64,000 bases of DNA from Fibrobacter succinogenes (GCA_902800345.1 CADCDO010000038.1:1-64000), one strand, 5' to 3'; counted from the stretch's first letter, positions 51,211-60,446 are shown. Notes: generated by a model from the sequence alone, not told the origin. Program-made: numbers and translations.

Positions 51211-52281
51211 ATGGTGAAGAAGTTTTTATTTGCGGGTGCGCTCGCCTGCATGCTCTTGTCTTGCGGAGAATCCGATTCGTCGCAATCACCGGATGTGCCG
51301 CCCCTCGGTGAAACATCTTCAAGTTCTTCGTCAGAGGGCGCAGCACCACAGGAATTTCTTGCAAGTTCTTCTTCTGGAAATATGGTATCGCCAATACCCG
51401 TGATGGACACGTTGCCCTTTGATACCACAGGAATTAAACCTCAGGTTCTGATTTATAGGATTGTTCCAGACGGAGTCCCTGCAGAAACGCGAGCACAAAA
51501 TCCTGAGATGTGGGGTCAACGTATCTCTGTTACAGACGGCGTTGGCGTTGGATATTGCACTTCACAGAAGACCTATGAGTCGGGCAAAATCGCGGTGACG
51601 TATAAGAGGGGATATCCGTACGAATTTGACTATTTTCTTCTTGAGCAGGGAGACTCGCTCATGTTTGCAAATGTCCTAGTTTGTGATGAATATCCTCTTT
51701 GGCGCACATGCCGAGGCGACGGCACCTATTCAAAAAAAATCATGGTCGGAAACGAGACCTTCTTTTATGTTAAATACGAATGGCCGACCGCCCAGTGGAA
51801 CGAATGGGAGGCCGAGCTGATTCAGCTAAAGGATTCGACAATTACAATCTGGAAAAAGAAAAACCCGTCCTATGTTGAAATGATTCTAGATACGGTAGCC
51901 GCGATTCCAACGAGGGGTTGGAAGAAAAGCGAATTTGAAGGGGATTCTCTAGTAACATTTGTCGGTGAACTGAATGAATTCAGAAGGATAGATACCATTT
52001 TCATCGAAAAGTACAATTTGAAAATTACCGACGAAGGTTCAACCTGGATTTTTGAAAACGAAACCTGCAGCAGTTATGGCTACAAGAAAGACACGACCAA
52101 AACGATGCGGGAACAATGCAAGGACGAGGAAGATTTCCGCAACAGTTTTGTTGACTGCACCGCCAAAAACATGAAGACTCCCGAAGGCGTTTATCCTAGA
52201 TTGTGCCGTCCTTTCAAAATTGAACACAGCTCCGTTTGGTGCATCTTGGACGGAGATTACGTTCCACCTGAAAACCGCTAG
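51211..52281 (+). CDS. Ser-linker lipoprotein of unknown function
   Basis: A 356-residue lipoprotein (FAGALACMLLSC) with a Ser-rich linker (ETSSSSSSEGAA, ASSSSG) and a globular part that I do not recognise: VGVGYCTSQKTYESGKIAVT, WKKKNPSYVEMILDTVA, FIEKYNLKITDEGSTWIFEN and a Cys-bearing C-terminus (CRPFKIEHSSVWCILDG). AAAAAGGAGG ribosome-binding site. Convergent with the Omp85-like gene; the stops share CTAG. Confidence 0.7.
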   Translation: MVKKFLFAGALACMLLSCGESDSSQSPDVPPLGETSSSSSSEGAAPQEFLASSSSGNMVSPIPVMDTLPFDTTGIKPQVLIYRIVPDGVPAETRAQNPEMWGQRISVTDGVGVGYCTSQKTYESGKIAVTYKRGYPYEFDYFLLEQGDSLMFANVLVCDEYPLWRTCRGDGTYSKKIMVGNETFFYVKYEWPTAQWNEWEAELIQLKDSTITIWKKKNPSYVEMILDTVAAIPTRGWKKSEFEGDSLVTFVGELNEFRRIDTIFIEKYNLKITDEGSTWIFENETCSSYGYKKDTTKTMREQCKDEEDFRNSFVDCTAKNMKTPEGVYPRLCRPFKIEHSSVWCILDGDYVPPENR

Positions 52282-53573
52282 AACAGCGTTTTTGCGCCAA
52301 AGCCGAGCACGCCGTCTAGATAATCGCAACCGTTGCGGAGTGCGTAGTAAATGCTAAAGCTCCACGACTTGCGGTACTGCGTAAATCCAAGGCCGTAATC
52401 ATGTTCGCGCGCCCATCCGTGGAACGGCGCCATCCGGCGATAAAGTCCCGGCTGGTAGAACAACTCGATCGACAAGTCATAGCCGTCTTGCCATAGCAGG
52501 GCCGCCTGCGAAAAGCCGTACGCCCGCGTCCGCGTAAAGCCGTACATCATCCCCTTGAACGAATTCATTCCGCCTAGCGCAAACATGTCCTCGCGCGCAA
52601 AAGAACCTCCCGACGGGAGCATCGTTCCTGCCGCAGCCGAATAACGCACAATCCAGTTTTTCCATAGCGGGACGTAATGCACAAACGAAGATTCAAGACG
52701 CAAGTAGCTGTCCAGCGAATCCGGACGGTCCATCATCCACGCAAGCGAGATGTCCAAAGACGTACCGCTCCGGGGCAACACGCTACGGTCAAACGACACA
52801 TACGAAAGTTCAAACGTCGAGCTTTTTTCGTCGTTACCAATTCCCACGAATACAGAAACATCGAAGTTAAAACCAACGTTCCGCGACACGCCCAGTTCCA
52901 GACGAGAATTGCGCGATAGCGAATCGTCCTCGAAGAACCCGCGAACGACCACATCCCATGAAGTCCCGAAGATAAACCTTTCGCGGTAGAGGCCTTCCAA
53001 ACGGCGGGAATCCTTTTGCGAATAACCTTCCAACAGCAAATCACGGCCCGTTCCCAAGATGTTGTACAAGGCCAGCTCGATTTTACCTTCCCAGACATTT
53101 TCGTCACTCGAATACGTGAGGAAACCTTCGGCCGCCGAAATCGACGCGGCCCGCATGGAATACGCCGGGATAACGCGGTTACGCACCGGATCACGGAACA
53201 GGCGCACATTCGACGTCTGTTCGTAATAGCCCAGCCGAGAAAGCCTGCGCTCCGAACGTTCCAAGTCCGAAAGTGAAACCGCACCGCCAATTTCAAGCCC
53301 GGTCAAATATCTAAAGACTTCGATGTCCGTCGCTCCGGAGTCTAGATTTTCGGGTTCGGCCCAGACCCAACCATTTCCGCGTTCAACCTCGCAACGAGTC
53401 CCGCCCGCGCTATCCGCAACGACACGCAGCTTTGCTCCCAGGAATCCATGGTCTTCATAATAACGGACCAATTTTTTCTGTGCGTCGCTGCATGCAGAAG
53501 CCTCGCCCCATACAAAACCGAGGGCGACAACTGCCAGAATGCAGGACAAAGTATTTCGCAACCGCCACATCAT
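52278..53573 (-). CDS. Omp85/BamA-like outer-membrane protein with POTRA-like N-terminus
   Basis: A 431-residue exported protein (signal MWRLRNTLSCILAVVALGFV...ASA). Residues ~30-135 resemble a POTRA-like region (KKLVRYYEDHGFLGAKLRVV; LEIGGAVSLSDLERSERRLSRLGYYEQTSNVRL). The rest is a beta-barrel with FALGGMNSFKGMMYGFTRTR, matching the L6-loop (V)RG(F/Y)-type segment region of two-partner/Omp85 barrels, and a C-terminal aromatic LF. Last gene of the MglA operon, starting 1 base after the previous stop. It may translocate or assemble the large protein at 53575. Function inferred from fold. Confidence 0.7.
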   Translation of the reverse strand: MMWRLRNTLSCILAVVALGFVWGEASACSDAQKKLVRYYEDHGFLGAKLRVVADSAGGTRCEVERGNGWVWAEPENLDSGATDIEVFRYLTGLEIGGAVSLSDLERSERRLSRLGYYEQTSNVRLFRDPVRNRVIPAYSMRAASISAAEGFLTYSSDENVWEGKIELALYNILGTGRDLLLEGYSQKDSRRLEGLYRERFIFGTSWDVVVRGFFEDDSLSRNSRLELGVSRNVGFNFDVSVFVGIGNDEKSSTFELSYVSFDRSVLPRSGTSLDISLAWMMDRPDSLDSYLRLESSFVHYVPLWKNWIVRYSAAAGTMLPSGGSFAREDMFALGGMNSFKGMMYGFTRTRAYGFSQAALLWQDGYDLSIELFYQPGLYRRMAPFHGWAREHDYGLGFTQYRKSWSFSIYYALRNGCDYLDGVLGFGAKTLF

Positions 53574-53574
53574 A

Positions 53575-56517
53575 TCAAAAATACGCCTTCGCCTCGCTCG
53601 CCAATTTTTGGAACACGTTCTCTTCGGCATCGCCAAAACGCAAAATATACCGGAGCGAAAGCGACAAGAAACGGTTCACCTCTACCGACAGCATCGTTTC
53701 GAGCCTGTACGTCACGCCATCGCCAAAACCAGACATCATCTGGTACGGAATCGAACCGTTGCGTTTATTCATTTGTATGGACGAAAACGAGACATGCCCA
53801 TCGACAGATCCCTCTTTTTCGTAAGCAAGCCGGAGGCCTTCTTCCCAGAGGTACGCCCCAAAAGTCGCGTCCATGTCATCTTCGCCAGAGCCTTCCCTAT
53901 AGCGGACGGAGGGTTCCAAGCGGAAACCGGCGGGCAACTTCCAAGAATACCTTCCCGTAATTTCCCAAATGTTCCAATCCAATTTTTGCAATGCCGTCAA
54001 ATGGGCTTTTTCAAAAAGATTTTCAAGGCCAACGTAATGTTCTTCGTTTATCTTGAACCCCGCCGTAAGTTTATGGTCAAAGATGTCTTGATAATAACCG
54101 ATCGAAGACATTTTCTTTTCGTAGTTTGCACTCGGATTGTACTCCGCCGAAAATCCTGAAGGATGTTCCCAGGCAATGTCGGCCTCCCACGAGACGGTCC
54201 CCGCCGTCACACCCCGCAGCGCAGATGGCAAAACTGGAGGGAAATAGACCTTTTTTCCCGTCGTATCTTCTGCTTCGGAATGGCAAGAAGCGCGAAGCGT
54301 TATATCGCGCAATATTCCCTGAGCAACTCCCAACGACTTTCCCGGATTCCATTCCACGGCGGCATCAATCATCGCATTCGACGAAAGCACTGCCCCCACG
54401 GAATCGTTACGGCCCATGCCTTCATAGACAAAGTCACCATTATCGACGCCCTCGATAAACGCACCGGTCAAGCTGTCGTAGCGAACGTCACCCGTCCCTT
54501 TTGCAACGGCCTTGTAAATGGCCGTGTAAGTCTGCTCCGATGTCATCCCGAAACGGTATGCGACGGAACCCTGCACGCCCATGTTCTCTTCGCCAAAATT
54601 CATCGTCATGTCGCCCACCCACGAATCCGAAGCGCCTAACGAATCCGTCACCGCATGCGAATACTGCAACAAGTGCGTCAGGTTGAATTTCTGGAAGTTC
54701 GCTTCCGCCGTTTGCGTCCACGTCACGAGATTCACGGAATCGCGCCAGCCTTCGTCACGGTCTTGCCGGCGTTCCGGACCTTCACGCCCATCCGCGCGCC
54801 CCGTCATGTCGTGTTTGCGTACCGTGAGCGTCCCGAGAGCTTCCTTGACGTTCCACAAGTCATCGTTCAAAGTCGCGCCGACAGCCGTTTTGGCGTAACC
54901 ACGCTCCGACTTTTTTCCCAGCGAATCCGTCACGGAATAACGCACGTCGCCACTGCCGAACGGCCTGAAAAAGCCCCGCAGGAACTCCGACGAGAACGTT
55001 CCCTGATAACGTTTCTGATCCACTTCCTGCGAACTTGAAACATACGACGCCGTAAATTCACTCGCCGCATCCAAGCTACGATGCACAAGCGAGAGTTTGG
55101 AACGGGACGAATTCCATCGTTCATCATCACCTCGGCGGTATCCCCACTGCGCCGTACCAAACCAGTCCTTGCCCAAGCGGATGCGGAGCGAAAGTTCGTC
55201 ATGCCGCAGGCTCCCCTTCAAAAGCGCACTGTCCAAGTCCCATTCATTGCGCAATGCGTAAGCATTCCAGTCCCTCTCGCTCCCGCTAAATTCCGAAATG
55301 CCAAAACCGTTTTGAACAAAATTTCCATAAACGGAAAATGCCACGGGAAAGGCTTTCAGGTTCTGCGTCGAATCCGTCGTCGCGAACCATCTAAACGCAC
55401 GACCGCTCGGACCGTCCACTTTATCCGAAACCGTATTCGAGTCCATGCGGCCAAGCCCGAATTCCACATCCGCAAAGAAGCGATGTTCCGCCTGCAAGCG
55501 CAGACGCGCCCCCAAGCGCTCGGACATTTTCGGGCGATGCAACGGCTGGGACGATGAACCCGTCAGGTCTCCGCCCCGGTCTTTTTTCAGCAGTTCGTAA
55601 TCCGCGCTGTCCAGCGAACTCTTGCGCATACGCTCGACATCGTTTTCCAAATGGAACCCGGATACGTCCAAGAACACGTTTTCAAGGCGCAAACTTCCTC
55701 GGAAAGCATACATCGTATAAATATCGTCATCCGCGTAAGCATCGTATTCCACGAAAATTTCGTCTTCGGCATCGGGGATGATTCCGTTCTTGAAATCCAG
55801 AAGGCCGCCGGCGTAGTTCACCTCGTAATCCCGTTCACGCACAAGTTTATTGCCATTCAGCCAGACACGTTCGGAATTCGGCACCACCGAAATGAATCCG
55901 CCCGATCCGTCCAAATGATATCCCTCGCGCTGCCCCTGCACACCGCTAAAAGAGCGCGAGTAACGCGAGACCTCGTCTGTACCCCAGGCCCCGCTCACCT
56001 CTGAGCCCCGATAACGTAACGTCGCCATCGCCCCCAGCGTCGAACGGCTAAACGACGTAAGCCCCATGGAATTGTCGTCCCACGTAAAGTCGCCCAGATG
56101 AAGCATCGCATACGGAGACTCCACCCTAAAATAAATCTGGTCGACATCCTGGAGCGTCGCTGTCGTCTGGTCCCCCGCTTTGCGATCGACATCAGACAAA
56201 AGAGCGTCAATATAAACGCTGTCCGCAAGCCGCCCCTGAATCGAGAGACGCAGTTCCTGATCCACCTGCGTGCCGCCATCGCCCACCGTGACCTGCATCG
56301 TCTTGTAGCCATGAGTCTCAATTTCAGCGCGAGACGAATCCACCCCCGAACGCATTGCCGAAGTCCCGACCAAACCAGCCGAATCTCCGGCAACATTTTC
56401 GCCAAGCGATGCCGCATTTTTTTCGAGAATAGACGAATCCCAGACGGGCAGCGAATCAACATCCAACGCAAAGGCTAGACTGGCAAGCAGCAGGCCCAAA
56501 CAAGGAATTGACCGCAT
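53575..56517 (-). CDS. large outer-membrane beta-barrel protein
   Basis: A 980-residue exported protein (signal MRSIPCLGLLLASLAFA). Long alternating strands throughout, ending in an aromatic KAYF. A domain around 230-290, SVVPNSERVWLNGNKLVRER, DYEVNYAGGLLDFKNGIIP and EIFVEYDAY, is the recurrent PGSERVxLDG...Y module seen in large envelope proteins of Fibrobacterota, Gemmatimonadota and relatives. Encoded 6 bases after the DUF2914 gene and 1 base before the Omp85-like gene, hence the same operon as MglA. Possibly part of a polarised secretion or motility apparatus; this is inference. Confidence 0.7.
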   Translation of the reverse strand: MRSIPCLGLLLASLAFALDVDSLPVWDSSILEKNAASLGENVAGDSAGLVGTSAMRSGVDSSRAEIETHGYKTMQVTVGDGGTQVDQELRLSIQGRLADSVYIDALLSDVDRKAGDQTTATLQDVDQIYFRVESPYAMLHLGDFTWDDNSMGLTSFSRSTLGAMATLRYRGSEVSGAWGTDEVSRYSRSFSGVQGQREGYHLDGSGGFISVVPNSERVWLNGNKLVRERDYEVNYAGGLLDFKNGIIPDAEDEIFVEYDAYADDDIYTMYAFRGSLRLENVFLDVSGFHLENDVERMRKSSLDSADYELLKKDRGGDLTGSSSQPLHRPKMSERLGARLRLQAEHRFFADVEFGLGRMDSNTVSDKVDGPSGRAFRWFATTDSTQNLKAFPVAFSVYGNFVQNGFGISEFSGSERDWNAYALRNEWDLDSALLKGSLRHDELSLRIRLGKDWFGTAQWGYRRGDDERWNSSRSKLSLVHRSLDAASEFTASYVSSSQEVDQKRYQGTFSSEFLRGFFRPFGSGDVRYSVTDSLGKKSERGYAKTAVGATLNDDLWNVKEALGTLTVRKHDMTGRADGREGPERRQDRDEGWRDSVNLVTWTQTAEANFQKFNLTHLLQYSHAVTDSLGASDSWVGDMTMNFGEENMGVQGSVAYRFGMTSEQTYTAIYKAVAKGTGDVRYDSLTGAFIEGVDNGDFVYEGMGRNDSVGAVLSSNAMIDAAVEWNPGKSLGVAQGILRDITLRASCHSEAEDTTGKKVYFPPVLPSALRGVTAGTVSWEADIAWEHPSGFSAEYNPSANYEKKMSSIGYYQDIFDHKLTAGFKINEEHYVGLENLFEKAHLTALQKLDWNIWEITGRYSWKLPAGFRLEPSVRYREGSGEDDMDATFGAYLWEEGLRLAYEKEGSVDGHVSFSSIQMNKRNGSIPYQMMSGFGDGVTYRLETMLSVEVNRFLSLSLRYILRFGDAEENVFQKLASEAKAYF

Positions 56518-56523
56518 ATAGAA

Positions 56524-56991
56524 CTACCGGGAAGGCGCCACCACGCGGAACTGCCTGGTCGCAAGCAACTTCTTTCCAGAGACCAAATCGACGCTCCACT
56601 CCCCAAGTTCCACCAAGTCCGAAGCAAGCATGGAACTGCAAACGCCCCCGACAAGATTACAGGGTTCCACCAGGATAGTATCAATGCCCAGGAACCAGAT
56701 ATGGACAAGCGTATCTTCTTGAAACCGCGCCGAATTCGAAATGGTCGAAAAGACATAAAGCCTTGAATTTTCCTCGAACACGCTATCGGAGCCAAACGGT
56801 TCGCCGTTCACGATATGGCGGCAGACGACGCTACTCGCGGGAGATTGTTCTACATCGGAACTGTCGTTGAAGTTTACGCTGTCATCGGAAAAAAAGACTA
56901 CAAAACGGTGCACAAAAAAAGTAAGGAAGACGACAATCGCAAAGACGGTCGTCTTCCTCAAATTTCTAAGTGGCGGTAGCCTGCCTGCCAC
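56524..56991 (-). CDS. membrane-anchored DUF2914-like protein
   Basis: A 155-residue protein: Arg-rich N-terminus, one transmembrane helix (TTVFAIVVFLTFFVHRFVVF), a short acidic linker and a periplasmic domain (NSRLYVFSTISNSARFQEDT, LVHIWFLGIDTI, SSMLASDLVELGEWSVDLVS) that matches the DUF2914 pattern (HxWxxxGxxV, GxWxVxVxxxxGxxL). It starts with GTG after a strong GGAGG site, 8 bases from the roadblock gene. It may link cytoplasmic MglA signalling to outer-membrane partners by position only. Confidence 0.7.
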   Translation of the reverse strand: MAGRLPPLRNLRKTTVFAIVVFLTFFVHRFVVFFSDDSVNFNDSSDVEQSPASSVVCRHIVNGEPFGSDSVFEENSRLYVFSTISNSARFQEDTLVHIWFLGIDTILVEPCNLVGGVCSSMLASDLVELGEWSVDLVSGKKLLATRQFRVVAPSR

Positions 56992-56999
56992 GGGACCTC

Positions 57000-57425
57000 C
57001 TACCGGACAAGACTGCTCGTATTTTGCGTAAATGCAGGGACGGCATCTTCCAACTTTTCAACCAGCAAGCGGTTAAAGTCTTCGATGCGGTTCGGAAGCC
57101 GTCCGGCGTTAAAAACCTGCACAAGCAGCAGGGACTGATCGACAGGAGATATATAGACAGAACGATTTTCGCCCGTAAACGAGACGGACTGGAATTTTTC
57201 GCCACCCAGCATGACCCCGATTTGGCGGGACGAATCGAATGCGGCAATACTCAAGACCGCAAGAGGTGTCGCGTCCAAATCAGAACCCAGGGAACCGACT
57301 TCTGCAATGATGGTCCCATCGCGATGGCAAAGAACAACATATTCGCACTTGACGCTTGCCTGGTAAGCAGTCATCAGGCGACGCACTTTGTTTGCATCAT
57401 CTGAATAAATTGTATAATCGCTCAT
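57000..57425 (-). CDS. roadblock/LC7-domain protein (MglB-like)
   Basis: A 141-residue cytoplasmic roadblock/LC7 domain protein: KCEYVVLCHRDGTIIAEVGS, LDATPLAVLSIAAFDSSRQI and RSVYISPVDQSLLLVQVFNA are the family's core strands and helices. In Myxococcus, MglB is the GTPase-activating protein of MglA, and the pair sets cell polarity. Adjacent to the MglA-like gene (26 bases), which makes that role likely here. Lacks a long C-terminal tail. Confidence 0.88.
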   Translation of the reverse strand: MSDYTIYSDDANKVRRLMTAYQASVKCEYVVLCHRDGTIIAEVGSLGSDLDATPLAVLSIAAFDSSRQIGVMLGGEKFQSVSFTGENRSVYISPVDQSLLLVQVFNAGRLPNRIEDFNRLLVEKLEDAVPAFTQNTSSLVR

Positions 57426-57451
57426 AAATCTTACACTAAGCCACTAACTTT

Positions 57452-58414
57452 TTAAGCGTCCTTTGGCTTGTAAGGACGTAAAACAATTTCATCATCATCC
57501 GACGAGGCCTGTTTTTCGACAACACGGCCGAATGTTGGCATCCTAGGAACCGCCGTCGCCACGCGCGGACGCGCGAACGGAGAAGACATGGCTCCTTTCT
57601 GGAACAAGCCTGAACCAGCACCGCCGGAATTACCCACGTTCGAGGACGGTTTGGCTGCGAACGACGGCATGCGGAACGGCGAAGTCGGCTGTTGCGGTGC
57701 AGCAGCGCCGGCATTCTGGACATTGCCCTGATCGGCACTTTCAGATGCAGACCCACCATCCTGAGCAACGGAAACTTCCTGGATACCCGTGTTGTTCGCA
57801 TTTGCGGCAGCCTTGCGCAAAAAGCCCTGCTTGACGTTAAATTTCTCGATAACGAGCATCGCGATGGTCTTAAGCGTCGTGACAACGCCCTTACCGTTAT
57901 GGGCTGTCGCCGGGAAGAACTGGATTTTCTTATCAGGATTCAGCTGTTCGTTCATCTCATCCAGAGTGAACACATTCTCCATATCGCGCTTGTTGTACTG
58001 CAGTACAAACGGAATATCGTCCAGGTTCATGCCGTAATCTTGCAAATTCTGGCGCAAATTCTGGAGACTTTCCAGATTTTCGGCCTGACGGGAACGCTGG
58101 GAATCCGCCACAAAGACAATGCCATCGACACCACGAAGCACGAGCTTACGGGTGCTGTTGTAATAAACCTGTCCGGGAACAGTATAAAGCTGGAATCGGG
58201 TCTTAAAACCCTTAATGTCACCCAAGTTCAGGGGCAAGAAGTCAAAAAACAAGGTTCTATCACCTTCTGTAGCGAGCGACACCATGTCGGTACGCTTGTC
58301 TTGGGGCATTTTCTGATGAATCACCTGAAGATTCGTGGTTTTACCACTTAGACCAGGACCATAGTAAACGACCTTACAACTAATTTCTCTTGTAGCAAAA
58401 TTAATAGACGACAT
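57452..58414 (-). CDS. mglA: MglA-like small GTPase with long disordered C-terminal extension
   Basis: A 320-residue protein. Residues 1-~195 are an MglA-type Ras-like GTPase: P-loop YYGPGLSGKTTN, GDRTLFFDFLPL, LYTVPGQVYYNSTRKLVLRG (switch 2 with VPGQ), QYNKRDM (G4) and FPATAHNGKGV (G5). The last ~125 residues are Ala/Ser/Gly/Pro-rich with repeated FRMPSFA, FARPRV and MPTFGRV pieces and end SDDDEIVLRPYKPKDA. Ordinary MglA is ~195 residues, so the tail is an addition. Start at 58414 with AAGGA; longer forms are non-coding. First gene of the five-gene operon. Confidence 0.9.
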   Translation of the reverse strand: MSSINFATREISCKVVYYGPGLSGKTTNLQVIHQKMPQDKRTDMVSLATEGDRTLFFDFLPLNLGDIKGFKTRFQLYTVPGQVYYNSTRKLVLRGVDGIVFVADSQRSRQAENLESLQNLRQNLQDYGMNLDDIPFVLQYNKRDMENVFTLDEMNEQLNPDKKIQFFPATAHNGKGVVTTLKTIAMLVIEKFNVKQGFLRKAAANANNTGIQEVSVAQDGGSASESADQGNVQNAGAAAPQQPTSPFRMPSFAAKPSSNVGNSGGAGSGLFQKGAMSSPFARPRVATAVPRMPTFGRVVEKQASSDDDEIVLRPYKPKDA

Positions 58415-58589
58415 TATAATTCCTTGAAACCCAATACCTAATCTAGTAAAAAAGTTCAATAAACCAAAAAAATATTTTCTCATTACGGCTTTTTTTTAGC
58501 CAAAATCACCATTTTTTTAGTTTAGCACAGAATAACTCGCCCCAACCGCCTTTTCCTGGTAATTTTTTTTAAACATTAATTCATAAACA

Positions 58590-58621
58590 AAAAACACCCG
58601 ATACGCAATAGCATACCGGAT
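58590..58621 (-). terminator. terminator of rpsT
   Basis: On the minus strand ATCCGGTATG-CTATTG-CGTATCGGGT (10-bp stem with wobble pairs) followed by GTTTTTTG. Confidence 0.7.
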
Positions 58622-58655
58622 CATTTTCTGCAAAAAATCTTTGAAAGATTTTTAA

Positions 58656-58916
58656 TTAAGCAAGACCGTTGATGACCTTGGCAACCTTGGCCTTGTAGTT
58701 GGCAGCACGGTTGGCGCAGAAACCTGCACGGTGAGAAACGGCAGCCTTGTCGAGCATGCTGAAGAGTTTCGGCATTTCTTCGAGGGCAGCGGCTTTCGTA
58801 GCAGCAGTGCGGATGACCTTGAGGCTAGCACGGATTGCGCTACGAGTGGAACGGTTCATTGCGTTGGCCTTTTCGGCCTGGAGCAAACGCTTTTTGCAAG
58901 ACTTGTGTTGAGGCAC
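58656..58916 (-). CDS. rpsT: 30S ribosomal protein S20
   Basis: An 86-residue S20 of the small subunit: PQHKSCKKRLLQAEKANAMN (family KSAxKRxRxxxxxxxxN), RSAIRASLKVIRTA and a C-terminal helix FCANRAANYKAKVAKVINGL. The start is GTG at 58916, preceded by GGAG 8 bases upstream. Reading through to a farther ATG would add a non-coding extension made from the heptad tract. Confidence 0.95.
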   Translation of the reverse strand: MPQHKSCKKRLLQAEKANAMNRSTRSAIRASLKVIRTAATKAAALEEMPKLFSMLDKAAVSHRAGFCANRAANYKAKVAKVINGLA

Positions 58917-58929
58917 CTTAAATTCTCCG

Positions 58930-59348
58930 GGTGAAAAACAGTAGGCCGTAGGAAGTAGACGGTAGACAGTTGGCTGAATTGTCATCCTGAGTGTAACGAA
59001 GGATTCAGTGAAGGTATGGGGTATGAGGTATGGGCTCGGCACTGCGTGCCTTTGGGGTATGAGGTTATTGTAATTAGAAATGCCCAAAGTGCAAAGCACG
59101 ACCTCATACCCCTAATACCTATTACCTAACACCATTCTCTAAGTGAGATTATCGCTTCGCTCTAATCTCAACTGCTAGGCTCGGAAAGTCTCGAAAAGCG
59201 AATGAAGCAGTCAAAAAATATTTGACGATTTCTGAGCTCAAGAGACAACGCTTTAGCGTTAAATAGGCTTGCAAGCAATCCTGCTTCACTCGCCTTACGC
59301 AGTTGTCTAAGCTCTAAATTCTAAGCTCTAAGTTCTATATTTACCACC
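58930..59348. repeat. gene-free heptad-phased region with palindromes
   Basis: In order: cAGTAGG ccGTAGG aAGTAGA cGGTAGA heptads (58937-58965), a GTCATCCTGAGTG half-element with GGATTCAGTG (58980-59010), GGTATGG/GGTATGA heptads, GGCAC-TGC-GTGCC (59038-59050) with TTTGGGG, then CCTAATA CCTATTA CCTAACA heptads (~59108-59132), and finally CTAAGCT CTAAATT CTAAGCT CTAAGTT CTATATT leading into the next gene's ATG. No RNA or protein gene recognised. Confidence 0.65.
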
Positions 59349-60446
59349 ATGATTCCGTTTATCAACGTACGTGCGCAGCGCGAAGCTTATAAGTCAGAAT
59401 TTTTGCAGGCCGAACAGCAAGTCCTTGACAGTGGATGCTTTATAGGGGGGCCGACGGTCGAAACGCTAGAAGCGGAACTTGCAAAATACACAGGATCGGC
59501 GCACGCAATCACCTGCGGTAGCGGAACGGACGCCTTGACAATCGCTTTGCTCGCACTCGGACTTGAACCGGGCGACGAGGTCATCGTCCCTGACTTTACA
59601 TTTATCGCCCCGGCGGAATGCGTCGTGAGGCTCGGAGGCATCCCGATATTTGCCGACATCGACTCAGAAATGCTCCAAATAAGCGCCGAAAGCATCGAGC
59701 AACGCATCACCGCAAAAACTAAGGGAATCATCACGGTCAACTTGTTCGGCCAGTGCGCCCCCTACAAGAAAATCAGGAATATTGCGAAATCACACGGGCT
59801 GTGGCTGATCGAAGACTCGGCACAAGCATTCGGAGCGACGCAATATGGACAAAACGCCTGCACGTTCGGCGACATTTCCATCACAAGTTTTTATCCGGCA
59901 AAGCCACTTGGCTGTTATGGCGACGGCGGTGCTCTTTTTACGCAAGACGATGGCCTAGCGCAAAAAATTCGCCTGATCGCAAACCACGGGAGCCGCACAC
60001 GTTACGTTCACGAAATCTGCGGCATGAACAGCAGGCTCGACGCAATCCAAGCAGCCGTCCTCCGCGTCAAACTGCGCCACTTGGACGATGAACTGAAGAA
60101 GCGCCAAGAGAATGCCCGCAAGTACGACGAGTTTTTTAACGCCATTCAAGGAATCACGCCGCAAAAAATCGCAGACGGCAACACAAGCACTTACGCCCAA
60201 TACACGTTACTAGTCGAAGACCGCCCCGCATTTTTGAAGCATCTGGAAAACGCCGGAATCCCTTACTGCATCCACTACCCGCAACCGTTGCACGAACAAC
60301 CTTGTTTCAAAGAACTTGTTCAAGTGCGCGGGTCCGCAGCAAACAACGCGAGCACCATCAAAGCCTGCAAAAAAGTCATAAGCCTCCCCTTCTGCGCATT
60401 TACGAACGTGGAAGAGATAATTGCGAGACTTAAGAAAGTAATGTAG
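59349..60446 (+). CDS. DegT/DnrJ/EryC1-family aminotransferase, WbpE-like
   Basis: A 365-residue PLP-dependent sugar aminotransferase. It follows Pseudomonas WbpE closely: SGCFIGGPTVETLEAELAKY, CGSGTDALTIALLALGLEPG, VPDFTFIAPAECVVRLGGIP, NLFGQCAPYKKI, IEDSAQAFGA, SFYPAKPLGCYGDGGALFT (PLP lysine in PAKP) and MNSRLDAIQAAVL. WbpE makes UDP-2-acetamido-3-amino-glucuronate for O-antigen. Another amino-sugar substrate is possible. No Shine-Dalgarno: CTATATTTACCACC precedes the ATG, suggesting a leaderless message. Confidence 0.92.
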   Translation: MIPFINVRAQREAYKSEFLQAEQQVLDSGCFIGGPTVETLEAELAKYTGSAHAITCGSGTDALTIALLALGLEPGDEVIVPDFTFIAPAECVVRLGGIPIFADIDSEMLQISAESIEQRITAKTKGIITVNLFGQCAPYKKIRNIAKSHGLWLIEDSAQAFGATQYGQNACTFGDISITSFYPAKPLGCYGDGGALFTQDDGLAQKIRLIANHGSRTRYVHEICGMNSRLDAIQAAVLRVKLRHLDDELKKRQENARKYDEFFNAIQGITPQKIADGNTSTYAQYTLLVEDRPAFLKHLENAGIPYCIHYPQPLHEQPCFKELVQVRGSAANNASTIKACKKVISLPFCAFTNVEEIIARLKKVM

